Assembly: GCA_028753945.1 (NCBI GenBank)
Contig: JAPNXP010000015.1
Span: forward strand, 3,038,001 to 3,102,000
Direction of reading: 5' to 3'
Origin: Hexactinellida sp. DTS-2022
Lineage: Eukaryota > Porifera > Hexactinellida
Length of the DNA stretch: 64,000 nt
Shown: piece after piece, positions 20,460 through 32,383 of the stretch
Position numbering within the stretch: the stretch's first letter is position 1
How the letters are laid out: every line of letters begins with the position of its first letter
Program-made: the position numbers and the translations under genes
The notes under the pieces: model-generated
Told to the model about the DNA's origin: nothing
Database searches by the model: none
The model's input: only the letters and a program-made list of their open reading frames with translations

Positions 20460-23400
20460 CTGTCTACATAAATTAATCCGTATAATAGCCACTAATTAGG
20501 TCAATAGAATTCGTTAGGAAGCAGGCTGAATTAATTAAGTACGTGTAATTTAGAAATCACAGCCGAACACGAATGTAGGTGCGGAGTGACAGTCTAATTT
20601 GCACCTGGGGTTACGATTTTTGTTTAATAAACTTTGCACACATTTCTGACATCTTTCAAAATTTGTCTGGTCCATAACTCAAGAAATGTCATACTATACC
20701 CATGCGCGGCACCAGGTTTTTCGAACTGGGGGCAGAGAGGGGCAACCAATTTTTCAGGTGGGCAGCTTTTTCCATCTGTCAGAATTATCTGAAAGCAATG
20801 GAGCTACGATGAACTTGTCATACTTACAAACTTTCCAGGGATATAGGGACTTCATCGAAAATCCAGGGATTTTTATTAAATTACGATCCCTTCGGTCTCG
20901 GTCGCTTTGCGACAGATCGGTGCTACGCACCTCAAGTTAACAGCCGCTACGCAGCCTTACTCCTCACTAAACAATTGATTACATAGATAGTAATATTTGT
21001 CATAGTTATATACTTATAATACCCGTTAAAAGCTAACTTCTGGATTGATTTTGAATTTTCATTAATTTGTTTACCTATTTTTGTGTAACAACAACAAATA
21101 TTCATATTATAAATTTAGAAATGCGAAATTCGTGTTCAGCATACTTGTTTACCTATTATAACATTGTTTACCAATTATAACATTTAAAAGTTAGTTTATA
21201 TCTCATATATAAATGCAGTTTCTATTCCCCCATCACTTTAATACATCCGGACAAACAAACAAACACGCAAACAAACATACAACAATCGAGATTTAAAGTT
21301 AGTACTAAGTATATAGAAAGGGGCAATGAATCACGTTAATAATATAGATATTTGCTTATATTCCCGTTACTAAATAAGCATTGTATTTACAAATAATGTT
21401 ATTCTTAAATAAAATAATTATCACAATAGTGTTAAAATAAATTTTTATTCGCTACTTTGGGGATCGGCGATGCTACTATTCGAGATATACTGTAATAATA
21501 TGCATGTTTTCGATTAAAATCGAGCGAACGTAGCGAGCGAGCTAAAGTTTTTAGACATTCGAGCCTCTAGAAATGTGTCTAGGGGAATGAGTAAATTTCC
21601 AGTGAATTCTAACTAGGGGCGGCGGCTGCGCCCCCCCCTCTGGCACCGCGCCTGACTATACCCCCATTCTTTATTTCACCATTGGATTACATCATAAATT
21701 CTGCGACTGAAATTTTTTATATAGGGTTTAATTCATGCCATAAATGGGAGTTGAAATTTCTTTGTTTACTCACACTTCAGTTTCAGTAACTAAGTGTTAA
21801 ATCTAAGTCTATTGTTTCAACTTGCGATAATTATATAGATTTAACTCATGAATTCGAGCTGGCTTCTGTTTAATTGTAGTATACAATGGACTAAAGTATA
21901 TAAAATAAAATAAGGAATTTGTTGACTTAACTCAACTCATCGTGGATAACATTGTTAAAATAATAACTATTTATATAATTTATTATCTATACATAATTAA
22001 TGAATGGCAATAAACTCAAGATGGTTTAAGATAGGAGCAAACTTCAAATTTATCAATCGTTCCTTTATCCCGTAACAACTTGATAAATAGGTCTAAAGAC
22101 CATGAGGCGTTCATGACATGGCGAAAAAATTCAAAATTGCAGCTGTGTAGACCCATTTTCCTTTGGAGGCACTATCAATTAACCAACCACCAAAATAATG
22201 AAAATATAGTGCCTCCACCTAACATCTGTCGGCACAGCTGCAATTATGGATTTTTTTATTTGAACATTACTGTAATGTTATGTTTATTGTACGTTTTTAC
22301 TGTGCCGACCAGTGGCGTCGTGCTTGAATACATTCTGGGGGGGGGCACAGAGTGTCGTAGTTAGTGACCAGATCAATGTTTTTCGGGACAAGCCATTAAA
22401 AAAGGGGGGGGGCACAGGAAATTTTGGGGGGGGCCGGGCCCCCCCGGGCCCATAGAGCACGACGCCACTGGTGCCGACTATATTATAGTATAGTATTTAT
22501 TTGTTAGACTTTGATACCATGTTGTTTAGACACATCTTATAAACATTATTTATCAACAATTCCTTATCAAATCCAGTTGGTATTCATTGCGCAGTTCAAT
22601 AGAGATGATTAGTAAGAATACTAATATAGTATCATATTGTGCCACTTCATGCACAACACTAGTTTAATCGTTGCAAACAATTTTACATGGGCGAAAATTA
22701 ACGTAATATGATACACAAGTAGTTTATAGCATATACGTAGTGTTTAACAATTTAATCAAATTCCACTCGATTCCACCAGATTCCACCATTCAGTCACCCT
22801 AGATTCCACTAGATTCCACTATTCAGTCAGCCCCATAGTATAGTGGCCCAGTATTTAAATCACTGCCTTGGTTTGTTTGTTTGTTTGTTTGTTTTTTATT
22901 AGTCCATATCCGCTCTACAGGCCAGAGTTAGATTTCTCCGGAGCTAAAATTTGTAACACCGGTGTCCCATAGGTTACAGATATGCATCTCGAGCCAAAAT
23001 TTTGAAAAACCATTTTTTTATACCACTTTGACACCTTTGAAAATTTGTCTGGTCCATAATTCAAAAAATGTTATACTAAACCCGCATTTTTTATTTTACC
23101 ATTGGATTAACCATAAATTCTGCATCTGATGGAAGAAGAACAAATTTCATAAAGCGTTTAATTCATGCCATAAATGGGTGATAAAATTTCTTTGTTTATT
23201 CACACTTCAGTTTCAATTAAACTGTTAAATCTAATTCTATTGTTTCAAGTTGTAATAAAATCCAAAATTGCAGCTGTGCCGGCGCATTTCCCTTTGGTGG
23301 CACTATCTTCTTGTGGATACTGGTTGGGTAATTGATAGTGCCTCCAAGGAATGCTGTCGGCACAGCTGCAATTTTGGATTTTTCGTCATGTTCAATTAGA

Positions 23401-25404
23401 TTCAATGTTATTACTCTTCAAGTTTATTGCTGATATCTAGTTACCATAAAGAATTATAGTATATATGAATAATTAATTTACATTCAATAGCTATTACTAT
23501 ACAAATCGATTTCTGATATCACAGTTACAATAAAGTATTTCTATTGTAAATGAATAATTCAATTTATTGCTGCTACTATATATAAATCGATTTCTAATAT
23601 AGTTGTATTAAAGTTTTCTCCTATTTGTTAAAGTTTTCTCCTATATAAAATTTCAATTTCACTCAACTGTCATTCAATTCAGAACGATTTCTGATATTCA
23701 AACAATGGATTTAAGATAGAAAGTAGCATGAAATTTATCAAACGTTCCTTTGTCCCGTAACAAATTGATAAATTTGTGTTAACACCTTGAGGCGTTCATT
23801 ACATGTCGAAAAAATCCAAAATTGCAGCCTGTGCCGAAAGTATCTCCCTTTTAGTGGGGGCAAAATCTAACATTCCGTGACCAACCTCTGGCAAGTTAAG
23901 TTTTATGCCTGATTCTGATACTTTAGGGTATATCTCGCGATTTAAGCTCCCATGCCGGTCTCGAAAATTTGGGCAAACTTTTTTATAGCGACAAATTCAA
24001 AAGGGCCTCCGGCAATCATTTTGAAAAATTAAGGCCCCTCTCTGAACATTTCATAAATTGAGATTAGAGTGTTTTTGAACAGTATACAATAAGTACTAGC
24101 TGCACTGAAAATTTCAACTCAATCGGGACTATACTTTTAATGTAATAACCTTTTGAAGATTATTACGTCATTTGTCACCATGGGAGGTCCATTCTTAAAA
24201 AGTGTTTTTTAAGGGATTTGAAGCATATCTTATCCTATATACATGCAATAACCAAATTTTTGAGACCGGCATGGGAGCTTAAATCGCGAGATATACCCTA
24301 AAGTATCAGAATCAGGCATAAAACTTAACTTGCCAGAGGTTGGTCACGGAATCTTAGATTTTGCCCCCACTATTCGGAGGCAATACTAGTTACCCAACCA
24401 CCAAATGTAGTGCCTCCAAAGGGAAATGCGTCGGCACAGGCTGCAATTTTGGACTTATTTACAGCTCCAATCATTACACTATTTACATTACGTCACGAGT
24501 ATTGACAGCTTACTTGCATACCTCCCTGAGCTCCCTGTAGCCCTGGTAGTCGTCAGGTGGCAGAGCCTCCTCTATCCACTTGAACTTGAGAGCTGTCAGT
24601 TCCTTAGCCAGTCTAACGGCGTATGGCAGTGTCAGACCCATGTAGCAGTCGAGCATCAGAGGGAAGTCTGGCCCCACCTATAAAGTCATGATATATCTTT
24701 CTACAGACTGAGTAGCTAGGTACCTGGTTCCTGGTCGCTCTGAGTTTGTACACGTTCTTCTTCAGGCCCTCGTCCCCCGCGCTGGGCCCGTAAGCACAGG
24801 ATATCTTAGCGCCTACGAACCCGAACTTCTTCGCCTGCAGTGCGTCACACGTGGTGGCGTAGACCGGGAGGAACGGCTTGGTCCTGCCCCCCAGCATCTG
24901 GTACACCGGCTCTCTCCTCAGGTGTCCCAGCAGGTCCCACAGAGCGAGGTCCACTGCGCTGATGGCTTGCAAGGGCAGGCCCTTTCTCCCATAGATGAGG
25001 GTCGCTCTGTACATCTGATCCCACATCAACTCGATGTCGGCCGGGTTTTGTCCCTCTATGAATCTGGACAAGTGGTTCTCCACAATGTAGCACCCTGGCG
25101 CGCCCCCTATACTCACCCCGACCCCTTTGTCTCCCTCTGTCGTCTCCACCTCCACGACAAGAGACCCCAGCGCGTTGATGCCCCAGGAAGTGTGATTCCC
25201 CTCGTACAACTCAAAGCAGGACATAGGGTTAGTGATTGGCATGTGAGGGGCGCTCCCAAATACCCAATGGCCAGCTGGCACGTCGTGACAGTATCCCCCC
25301 TGTTCCACCGTGTCCCCCTTATGATCGTCTTTGGTGTAGGCCCTCACCTCCTTGATCTTAGGAAACGCAGTGCATTTGCGGTCGGAATCGGATGGAAAAG
25401 ACAT
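19962..25404 (-). CDS. L-rhamnonate dehydratase-like enzyme (mandelate racemase group, enolase superfamily)
   Basis: Three exons: 25404-24724, 24677-24522 and about 20459-19962. All joins are in phase 0, giving 444 residues. The order follows bacterial RhmD: capping domain with S-W-G-I-N-A-L-G-S-L-V-V-E-V-E, I-V-E-N-H-L-S-R-F-I-E-G and V-D-L-A-L-W-D-L, then the barrel. Metal ligands are D237 (L-M-L-D-C-Y-M), E263 or E264 (W-I-E-E-A) and E288 (T-G-E-H-E). The catalytic dyad is Asp in Q-P-D-L-T-W-M-G-G and His in I-P-H-G-S-S-V-Y. The family removes water from L-rhamnonate to give a 2-keto-3-deoxy acid. Such enzymes are mostly bacterial and fungal, so this may be an old acquisition that gained introns. 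The exact acceptor of exon 3 (20460 or 3 bases on) is uncertain. Confidence 0.87.
20701..21654. mobile_element. hAT-like element with 8-bp target duplication, containing a second repeat
   Basis: Ends CATGCGCGGCACCAG and CTGGCACCGCGCCTG are inverted repeats. ACTATACC occurs at 20693-20700 and again at 21655-21662. The interrupted host sequence (a TTTGTCTGGTCCATAA...CCATTGGATTA repeat) also exists uninterrupted near 23040-23110, which confirms the insertion. A CAAA-tailed repeat copy (about 20880-21300) lies inside it. Confidence 0.88.
20880..21300 (+). repeat. Dispersed copy of the CCTTCGGTCTCGG...(CAAA)n repeat
   Basis: Begins ACGATCCCTTCGGTCTCGG, has a degenerate CGCTTTGCG hairpin and ends in CAAACAAACAAACA followed by ACAACAATCGAG. 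This is the same layout as the units at 45771-47470 and the reverse copy in receptor intron 1. Confidence 0.7.
22124..22257. mobile_element. GCACAGCTG MITE
   Basis: Ends AAAATTCAAAATTGCAGCTG and GGCACAGCTGCAATTATGGA form an inverted repeat; internal GTGCCTCCA is shared with the family. Its upstream flank (TTCCTTTATCCCGTAACAA) also recurs at 23745-23765, so a larger repeat was duplicated with it. Confidence 0.75.
22310..22470. mobile_element. 161-bp hAT-like MITE with perfect 8-bp target duplication
   Basis: Ends CAGTGGCGTCGTGC and GCACGACGCCACTG are exact inverted repeats, with GTGCCGAC at 22302-22309 and 22471-22478. The centre is made of G-runs and C-runs. These are classic hAT termini. 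Confidence 0.93.
23257..23383. mobile_element. GCACAGCTG MITE
   Basis: Ends AAAATCCAAAATTGCAGCTG and CAGCTGCAATTTTGGATTTT are nearly perfect inverted repeats. This is the best-preserved member of the family here. Confidence 0.85.
23810..24456. mobile_element. GCACAGCTG MITE split by another element
   Basis: The left end (AATCCAAAATTGCAGCCTG) and right end (AGGCTGCAATTTTGGA) match the family, but 519 bp of an unrelated inverted-repeat element sit between them. Confidence 0.8.
23853..24371. mobile_element. Element with about 120-bp terminal inverted repeats
   Basis: The left arm starts AGTGGGGGCAAAATCTA and the right arm ends in TAGATTTTGCCCCCACT. Complementarity continues through GAGACCGGCATGGGAGC and GCGAGATATACCC, about 120 bp in all. 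The centre is non-coding. The long, well-matched arms suggest a recent insertion into the surrounding MITE. Confidence 0.9.
24522..24677 (-). other. Dehydratase exon 2
   Basis: A 52-codon exon with acceptor tttatag and donor GAG|gtatgc. It supplies the Asp and Glu metal ligands. It has no start codon of its own and is found only by following the protein across the splice sites. Confidence 0.85.
24724..25404 (-). other. Dehydratase exon 1
   Basis: Starts at ATG 25404-25402 and codes for 227 residues, the capping domain and first barrel strands, ending R-A-T-R-N-Q before a CAG|gtacct donor. The start is chosen because it is the first ATG before K-I-K-E-V-R-A-Y, the usual family start. Confidence 0.88.
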
Positions 25405-26324
25405 TTCTCACTATTGTCTATTCATAATTAGACCGGTCAGAAGTAATCCCTATAGTATGCTCCTATCTTGTGGGTTTTTACTGTGCCGACTATGCCGGCA
25501 CCTGAGGTCACGATTTTTGATGAATTTTTTTACAGTGCACGAATTTTCAAATTGGGCTTAGTATGTACATGTGCCACAATTGAGTTGCAAATTTCCTTTG
25601 TTTACTATCACGTGATTTATTTTATATGGCCTAAGGGAATATGAATACTACTACATATTATCTGCACGGTGATTTAGAAATACACCAAACGGCCAAAAGT
25701 ATTTGAACAACAATAATTTGTATTCCTACATTCAAGCTTCTAGCAGGATAATAACATTTGCATATCCTACAACATGGGTGTTGACATAGACGATATGTTA
25801 TGTTAAATTAAATAAGATTATATTTGAATTTACATTTTTATGGAGGTGTTAAACTCATTAACTATATATAATTAGCTAATTAAATATATAATTTTCTGAT
25901 CATTATGAGGTAATTAGAATACACGAATTCTGATTTCAGATTTGAATATCACATGGTCGAATGACTCTATGTAATTAGTTTCTAACCATTACGATTATTT
26001 TCCACTTAGATACAGCCACATTCCCATTTGTGTCACTTGTAACAACATATAACAACAACATATTTAGTGTTTCAGAGTAGGTTACATAGCCGTTAATACG
26101 CTACAAGAAGCATACTGTGTCTGGAATAAAATTCCTGTTGTTCAAATACTTTTGATACTTTAGACATTTAGGTACTTACTTGACACTATTAACCAAATAT
26201 TAACCTTCGTAATGCAGTGTTTTGAGTTTTATAAGCGAATACTTTTACAATTAACCAAAATCTTGCCTAAATAACCAAATTTGGACTCGAATAATATAAT
26301 TTTGACGGTTCCAACAAGGTAGAG
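25405..26324. other. Intergenic stretch upstream of the dehydratase gene
   Basis: AT-rich and non-coding. TGTGCCGACTATGCCGGCACCTG near 25480-25505 (given here as 23 bases of the plus strand in two adjoining parts, TGTGCCGACTATG and CCGGCACCTG) is a repeat fragment like those in intron 2. The dehydratase promoter should be at its left end. Confidence 0.5.
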
Positions 26325-26720
26325 ATGAAACAGTACAGATATTGCAAGCACACTATTTATATTGTAACATGGGGATATCTGTTCATAATGATATCAGAGG
26401 TATTCATCGATCTTCAAAAATTATTGATTAGTGCATTATTCTATGGAGATTGTTATTTCCCGTTTAATTTGTTCACTTCGTTAAACTATGTTATCCAAAC
26501 TGAAGAAACTGGTGAAACATTTTTCAAAGTAATGCAATACCCGGAATTGGTTATCAGAGTTATTCTCTTTCTATCACTCTCAATAATCCTGTCACCATTC
26601 GTGTTAGTCACAATCTGTATTTGGAGCAAACATATTTATAAGTTTATTTATGGCACAAAGAAAAAACAGTATACTACTGCAAATAAGGAGTTGGAAGAGT
26701 TATTAATTAAATATAATTAA
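26325..26720 (+). CDS. Unrecognised 131-residue membrane protein
   Basis: The frame starts M-K-Q-Y-R and has two hydrophobic stretches: a weaker one at about residues 10-27, and a strong one at about residues 76-100 ending F-V-L-V-T-I-C-I-W. A basic tail (Y-G-T-K-K-K-Q) then leads to an acidic helix at the end. No known motif was found. It could be a small membrane protein or a chance frame in AT-rich DNA. A strong hairpin begins 20 bases after the stop. Confidence 0.35.
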   Translation: MKQYRYCKHTIYIVTWGYLFIMISEVFIDLQKLLISALFYGDCYFPFNLFTSLNYVIQTEETGETFFKVMQYPELVIRVILFLSLSIILSPFVLVTICIWSKHIYKFIYGTKKKQYTTANKELEELLIKYN

Positions 26721-26739
26721 TTTTCTCATTATCAATATA

Positions 26740-26792
26740 TTTGTTGCAATCAAAGTGCGTTTTTAGTCAAAACGCACTTTAATTGCAACAAA
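26740..26792. repeat. Strong 24-bp hairpin downstream of the small membrane ORF
   Basis: TTTGTTGCAATCAAAGTGCG and CGCACTTTAATTGCAACAAA are complements apart from one base, around a short loop. As RNA it would form a stable stem in the 3' UTR; as DNA it may be a small palindromic transposon. Confidence 0.8.
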
Positions 26793-26931
26793 GTTATTGA
26801 AAGTAATGCATAATATACGATAGAATATTTGTTGTGTAATATAAATGAACAAAAATTTGTGTTTGTTTGTGTGCTCATTCTTATTTGGGGAATCATATAA
26901 TATTGAGGATCTTTTCCTTCAATGGAAGATA

Positions 26932-27035
26932 CAGTTGTGTTCGCCTAATACTATTGGCCTAATAGCAAATGCTCAATAACTTTTCTTAAGGGGATAAATC
27001 TATTAACCGGTGGCTCTATTAGGCGAAGTCGACTG
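26932..27035. mobile_element. Small pogo-like MITE
   Basis: Starts CAGTTGTGTTCGCCTAATA and ends TAGGCGAAGTCGACTG, with TA outside the right end. Related to 38767-38941. Confidence 0.55.
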
Positions 27036-27487
27036 TAGTTAATTCACGTACTGATAGTTTAAATTAGAAAATATAATGAGCAGTGAACGTTTTGGTACTT
27101 ACTTGGAAATTGAAGAAAATATCTAAGTAGTGAGTTACAACAACAAAATGTGAAAGTAATTGGTCTCAAGTTATTTATTGGTCATATTTTACATTCTATA
27201 CACGTACTTATCGAATTTGAATTGTACATACTCAAAGTAGTTAAAACACTCGTGGAGCATAATTCAATTAGCAAAAGAATAAAGAATATCATAATTCAAT
27301 TATCAAAAGAATTAAGAATATCATAATATCATTTGGAAATAGGAACTGATTTATTGGCACCAACAATCTGTCTTATTACAATTATTCAGCAAACAAATGC
27401 TCTAGTAATTTCCCTAAAATAGCTTCAGATAATTTTCATAGTAAACTAATCACCAGATCGACTATACAAGTTCATCTATAGTATAGT

Positions 27488-28577
27488 CAGGGCCGGATTT
27501 ATAATTGTGGGGGCCCGGGGCAATCAATCTATGGGCCCCAGAAATTTCGTCATTGTTCGATAGTTTGAATATATCGGTAGTACTTTTTCTATTAACATTC
27601 TCCTACAATACTTATTGTACGGATGGAAGGTATTATGTCTAACCCAAACACACAGGGTTTTATCCAGGCGTACGCGACGCGCCTCTAGGCGCCTAATTTT
27701 GAAAGAAAACTTTTCTAGACTCGCGAAAATTTAGAATGCTCCATAGATGTAATACAAATTGAGTATTTTAGGCGCGTGTGAGCGAGCTCAAACTTAAACT
27801 AGTCGCGTAGAAAATTAACCTGTATGAAAGCTTGCAAACACATACCTTGAAACCTCACAGGGATTTTAACCATTTTGCCTGTTCTGTACAGGCGTACAGG
27901 GATTTCTTGCATTTGTACAGGAATTTAAGTTGGGACAAAATTACTGATTGTGAGTCTAATATTACCTAAAATGTCTGTACAATGTACATTCAAAATGTAG
28001 CATTCTGTTTTGTGTAAATCAACATTTCCTATGCAAGCGCACAGGGATTCCCTGTCAGTCTATAATACAATGTTTCCCTTTTCCAAAGTGATTAATTTGA
28101 TTTATGTCAACCTTAATAAATATAAATAACATGAAAGTATCTCTTGCCATGCATTCTGCATGACCACATAATGCAATGTCTTGGTTAGTATAATTTCTCT
28201 TAGAATAAGTGTATAGGGATTTCTTAGACGAGTGAGCGTTGCGAGCGAGAAAAGTTTTGGGTGTCCAGGGATTTTGGCCAATGTAAAGGGGAAAATTTGA
28301 GCCCCGTACAGGGATATGACTCAAATAGGTTGGCAGGTATGCAAACAGTAAACGGAAAAAAACACAAAATAGATATTTTGAATTAAACATTGTAGCCATC
28401 TCATTTATACAATAACTGTGCTCCCCCTAGCAATTTTGTGGCGAGGTCCCCCTTCCAACACCCTGTTATTGATTGCCCTTACTCCTTAAGTTTGTGGGGG
28501 CCCTTATGTGTGGAGGCCCTTATGTGTGGGGCCCCGGTGGCAAGTGCCCCGTATGCCCTGCCTTAAGTCCGGCCCTG
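27488..28577. mobile_element. hAT-like element, 1.09 kb
   Basis: Ends CAGGGCCGGATTTA and TAAGTCCGGCCCTG. Flanking 8-mers AGTATAGT and ATTGTAGT agree at six of eight positions, so it is an older insertion. GGGGCCC repeats lie inside both ends. No transposase was found; internal frames are short. Confidence 0.75.
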
Positions 28578-30080
28578 ATTGTAGTGCACTAACTTAAGAA
28601 TTTTTACATCTAACTAGTGAAATGTGGTGATGTTTCCAAGTCTATTTAATTAACACAGGGGTGGCACTGATGGAGGGCATGAAAATAATCTTATTTTCCT
28701 GGGAAAGTGGATGCTGACGTTCTACTTTAGACATCTTGTCGGGAATTCTTGGTGTAATCCCTGATTTATGTAGGTACTCCAGGGTAGTATTCCCTTGTAC
28801 ACCTCATTGGCACTGTTGGCATACGATACACAGTTTCGGAGCTTTTCAATACACTCTTGAATAAGTGTATATAATAATTAATCTCAGCTGACTGTTCCAA
28901 TTGTAAATTTAACTATTAATACAATACATACTTTAACTTATCTATTAATTCTTTGACACAACAAATATAATGGTAGAGCCCCGTAGAGGTCATCATCTTG
29001 TACTAGCAGTGCTACACAGCAGAGATGCAAATGGATCATATTAAGCGGAGTCGATTGTAAATATATACCTCGTTAGTCGTTATTCTTATTGGTATCTGGA
29101 AAAACACCGTCAATTATTAAAAGAAAATACCAATTAATATGCGAAAATCCTCAAATTGGGGTACGCTGATGTTTCTCTAAACATAAAAATTCTGTAATCA
29201 TGTTCAAAATCTAATTGGTTCAGTTCGAGATCAATTCCTATCATTATCAATACGAAGTACAAAGTTAATTCATACCGAAATTTATTTTCTGTTAGAATAG
29301 TTACTGCAATAGTCTGATTATTTATTGTTTGTTGTGGCTTTTTAGGCTTTTTGATTAAATAACATTAAATAACATCAATTCAATTTTCATGAGAGATTAA
29401 TTAGAAAACAATCATGATTTAGTTTGGTGTGAGTGTAGACAAAAAGTTTGCTACCCAATGATGTACAATAACTAAATTAATTCATAAATATTTCAACTAT
29501 TGTCAATTATAGGTTATTGTCGTGAAATTATACATACTTTCCTAGAACACAAATAATTACCAAAACTATGTTCATGAATTCATTTAATTAATAATATTCA
29601 ACTAAAAAAGTATATTCTATTTAGTTAGAAAGGTTCGAAACCATTGGCGTAGAAACATAGTCCTGTGATGAGGTGGGCGACTCAAAAATTTGAATCGCCC
29701 TCGCCTGAGTCGCCTCCCAGTAATAAAATCAGCGATTTTAATCGCAAACATTGATCCAAAATTGAAATTGTACTTATATTACTAGTGGGACCCCATTTCA
29801 TCTTCCATCACAAACTCCCTTCATCATTGAATGTATTAGTGTATCACCTCAAAATGATGTCTGCTAGACGTTCTGCTATCGACACCAACTACTACGAGGA
29901 CAATAAGAAGGTGAATGGGTTTTGTCCACGTCCATTATGCCGCAGGCATGGGTGGGCGAACACCCGGCCCTGCCCCCTATTTTACGCCTTTTCCCCAACC
30001 ATTATTGAGGGATTAACAAAACACATTTGGGATAAAAATATCATAATTTAAATAATTTGTTGGCGTTATACTATATTACA

Positions 30081-30414
30081 GGGGTGGTGAATCTGCTGTT
30101 AACAGCTAAGAATTCGTCCCCAATTGGCATTCAACCTTAACTGCATTTAAGTCTTATTTAAGCTGTTAACAGCCAATGTGAGCTTTTAACAGCCAATTCT
30201 AGCTGTTAACAAATTAAGGAAAAGGGACAAGCAAAGAAAGTTATACTCAAAAATGTTTAGATTCGAATTGCATATCGTATTTACATAACAGTGAAAATGA
30301 AACTATATGATTATATAATAATATTTCAATTATTGCATTGGTCAGCATCTAGCTGTTAACAGCTTCGATTTTCATTTGCTGTTAACAGCCAGTGGCTGTT
30401 AACTGCTTGGCTGT
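30081..30414. mobile_element. hAT-like MITE with subterminal GCTGTTAACAGC repeats
   Basis: Ends CAGGGGTGG and CCATCCCTG. About seven full or partial copies of the 12-bp palindrome GCTGTTAACAGC lie within 150 bp of either end. Repeated subterminal motifs are where hAT transposases bind. Confidence 0.75.
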
Positions 30415-32383
30415 TTCCATCCCTGAAGTCTATATACAGTTACAAATTATATATCAAGCCGCATTTGCTTGAATTGAGTAGAAAATCACTGTCGAATAGC
30501 AGTTATAATCGCAATAAGATTTACCAAAACATGTAATAATTATAAATATAAAACTTAAGTTTAACAGTTACAAATTAGAAGGAATTGAATAATATATAGC
30601 ATTGAGCTACAGTTAGAAACTTCAGATTAAATTTCTTTATTTCCATAATCCTTGAGCCACTCCGGCTGGCCTTGCATAGTTAGACTTCCTTAAACTTTTT
30701 GGTGTACTTGTTGGTGGGGTTAATGCAAATGATTGTTATTGTAAAATGAATCCATAGGAACTTACTATTGCAAGTTGGGAAGCCAAATATATTTATTACC
30801 CCCTTGCATATTATGTTATCAAATTGCAAAGCACAAGAGCCCTACAGTTAAGATATCAGCGTTGGCTTCGCCATTTTACCCACTATTATGATATGTCCTC
30901 AATCTATCGACCAGGATAAACTTGCTCATTGTGACCTCCGATTGGGTCATTCAATTGAAATCCAAAATATTTAAAGAAATATTAATATTACCTATTATTA
31001 ATAAAATAATTTATGTAATTCATATATTGAATGTATCCCTTCAAATTTCAAAGTTCAAAAGTTCAGATTTTTATCACCATTCTAGCCACTTCTGCTAAAA
31101 TATTTCATCAAACTAAGGCTATCAAGAACTTTAGTGCCTAATATTAAATGAACTTTATTAGTCGATCTGGTAATTAGTTTACTATTGAACTATCTTATAT
31201 AGAATTGTTTGCGGAATAATCGTCTAGTGACAATGTATTGGTATAAATCTGTTAGTTTCTATATGGTCTTTATTATCCTTTGGTAATTGAATTATGCTCC
31301 TCAAGTGTTCATGCACAATTCAAATTTGGTAAGTATATAGAGAAGATGAACAATATAATTCACTTGAGTCAATTTCTTGTCATTGTTTTATCAACGTATA
31401 TTTCTACAATATCCAAGTAAGTTCCAAACGTTCATTGCCCATTATCTTTTCAATTTAATGTAGCATTATATAATATTATTCTTTTCAGGATTGAACTTAA
31501 ATATATACTACCTCGTTTTTATTTACTGGTATCTGTAAAACACCGTCAATTATTAAAAGTAAATACCAATCTGCTGATTTTTCCTTAAACATAACAATTA
31601 TGTTTTATTGATCAAGATCAATTGTATAATTATTGCAATAGTCTTTGATTATTTATTGTTTGTGGTGGCTTTTAGGATTTATATAAGTGACTTTCTAAAT
31701 AGATAACAATATGCGGTATGTTAAAAACACCATCTATTCATTTTTCATGATTTATTAGCCCTACAGTCTCGTTCGCTTCCGACGGATAACTCAACTGTTA
31801 CTCGATCTCGCTTTTGTATTTACATAAAACATTTGAAAATTTTGAATTCCTAATCAGCAACTATTTACCTTTTCTAACATTTGGTTGTCAATGGCTTGGG
31901 GTCTTAAGTATAAATATTAAAAAACCCAGTTTCACTTTCAATTTCAGTTGAAATTGAATTTACTTTAAGTTTCAGTTTTCAGATTCAAGAGTCCAAGCTT
32001 TGGATTTTTATAGATTTGTTTACCTCTTTTTGTAAACACCAAAAATCTTCACGTCAGAAATTTGCATACTTGAAATTCGTGTTCAGATAGTTGTTACCAT
32101 ACTATTACCGTGGAAACAGACTCTATTTCATTTTAAATTTTGACAAATTTTACCTCTTTTTGTAAATATACACAAACAACAATAGAGTTTGAATAATAGA
32201 GATTTAAAATTATCATGATATACTTTGCCTAACTTCTACAGTGTAGGGTAAGTAACTCATAAGATCCGAACGTAGGGAGCATAAACAAAAGTTTGTGAAC
32301 CGATGAGATACAATAACTAATTTTCGAACAAGTAAGTGGACGAGCATTTAAAATATTGAGCAGTATATCCTCTAGGAAGTGAG

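Larger units (their letters stand above)
20460..24521 (-). other. Dehydratase intron 2, a nest of transposons
   Basis: A 4-kb intron filled by a hAT-like element (20701-21654) inserted in an older repeat, an AT-rich copy of that older repeat (about 22960-23250), several GCACAGCTG MITEs, a 161-bp hAT-like MITE and a 519-bp inverted-repeat element inside one of the MITEs. No coding gene was seen. Confidence 0.8.
26721..32383. other. Repeat and duplication zone upstream of multicopper oxidase 1
   Basis: No convincing gene. It contains pogo-like pieces (26932-27035), a hAT-like element (27488-28577), a hAT-like MITE with GCTGTTAACAGC repeats (30081-30414), blocks shared with DNA beyond oxidase 2 (27.04-27.42, 28.93-29.43, 31.14-31.47 and 31.50-31.76 kb), and a decayed copy of the CAAA-tailed repeat near 31.77-32.21 kb. 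Confidence 0.65.

Noticed and set aside
19601..20471. Antisense frames over the SP-RING fragment and dehydratase exon 3
   Set aside because: Shadows of the real exons; no conserved domain.
29785..30051. 88-codon frame MGPHF...
   Set aside because: Low complexity over repeat DNA with no motif; likely chance.
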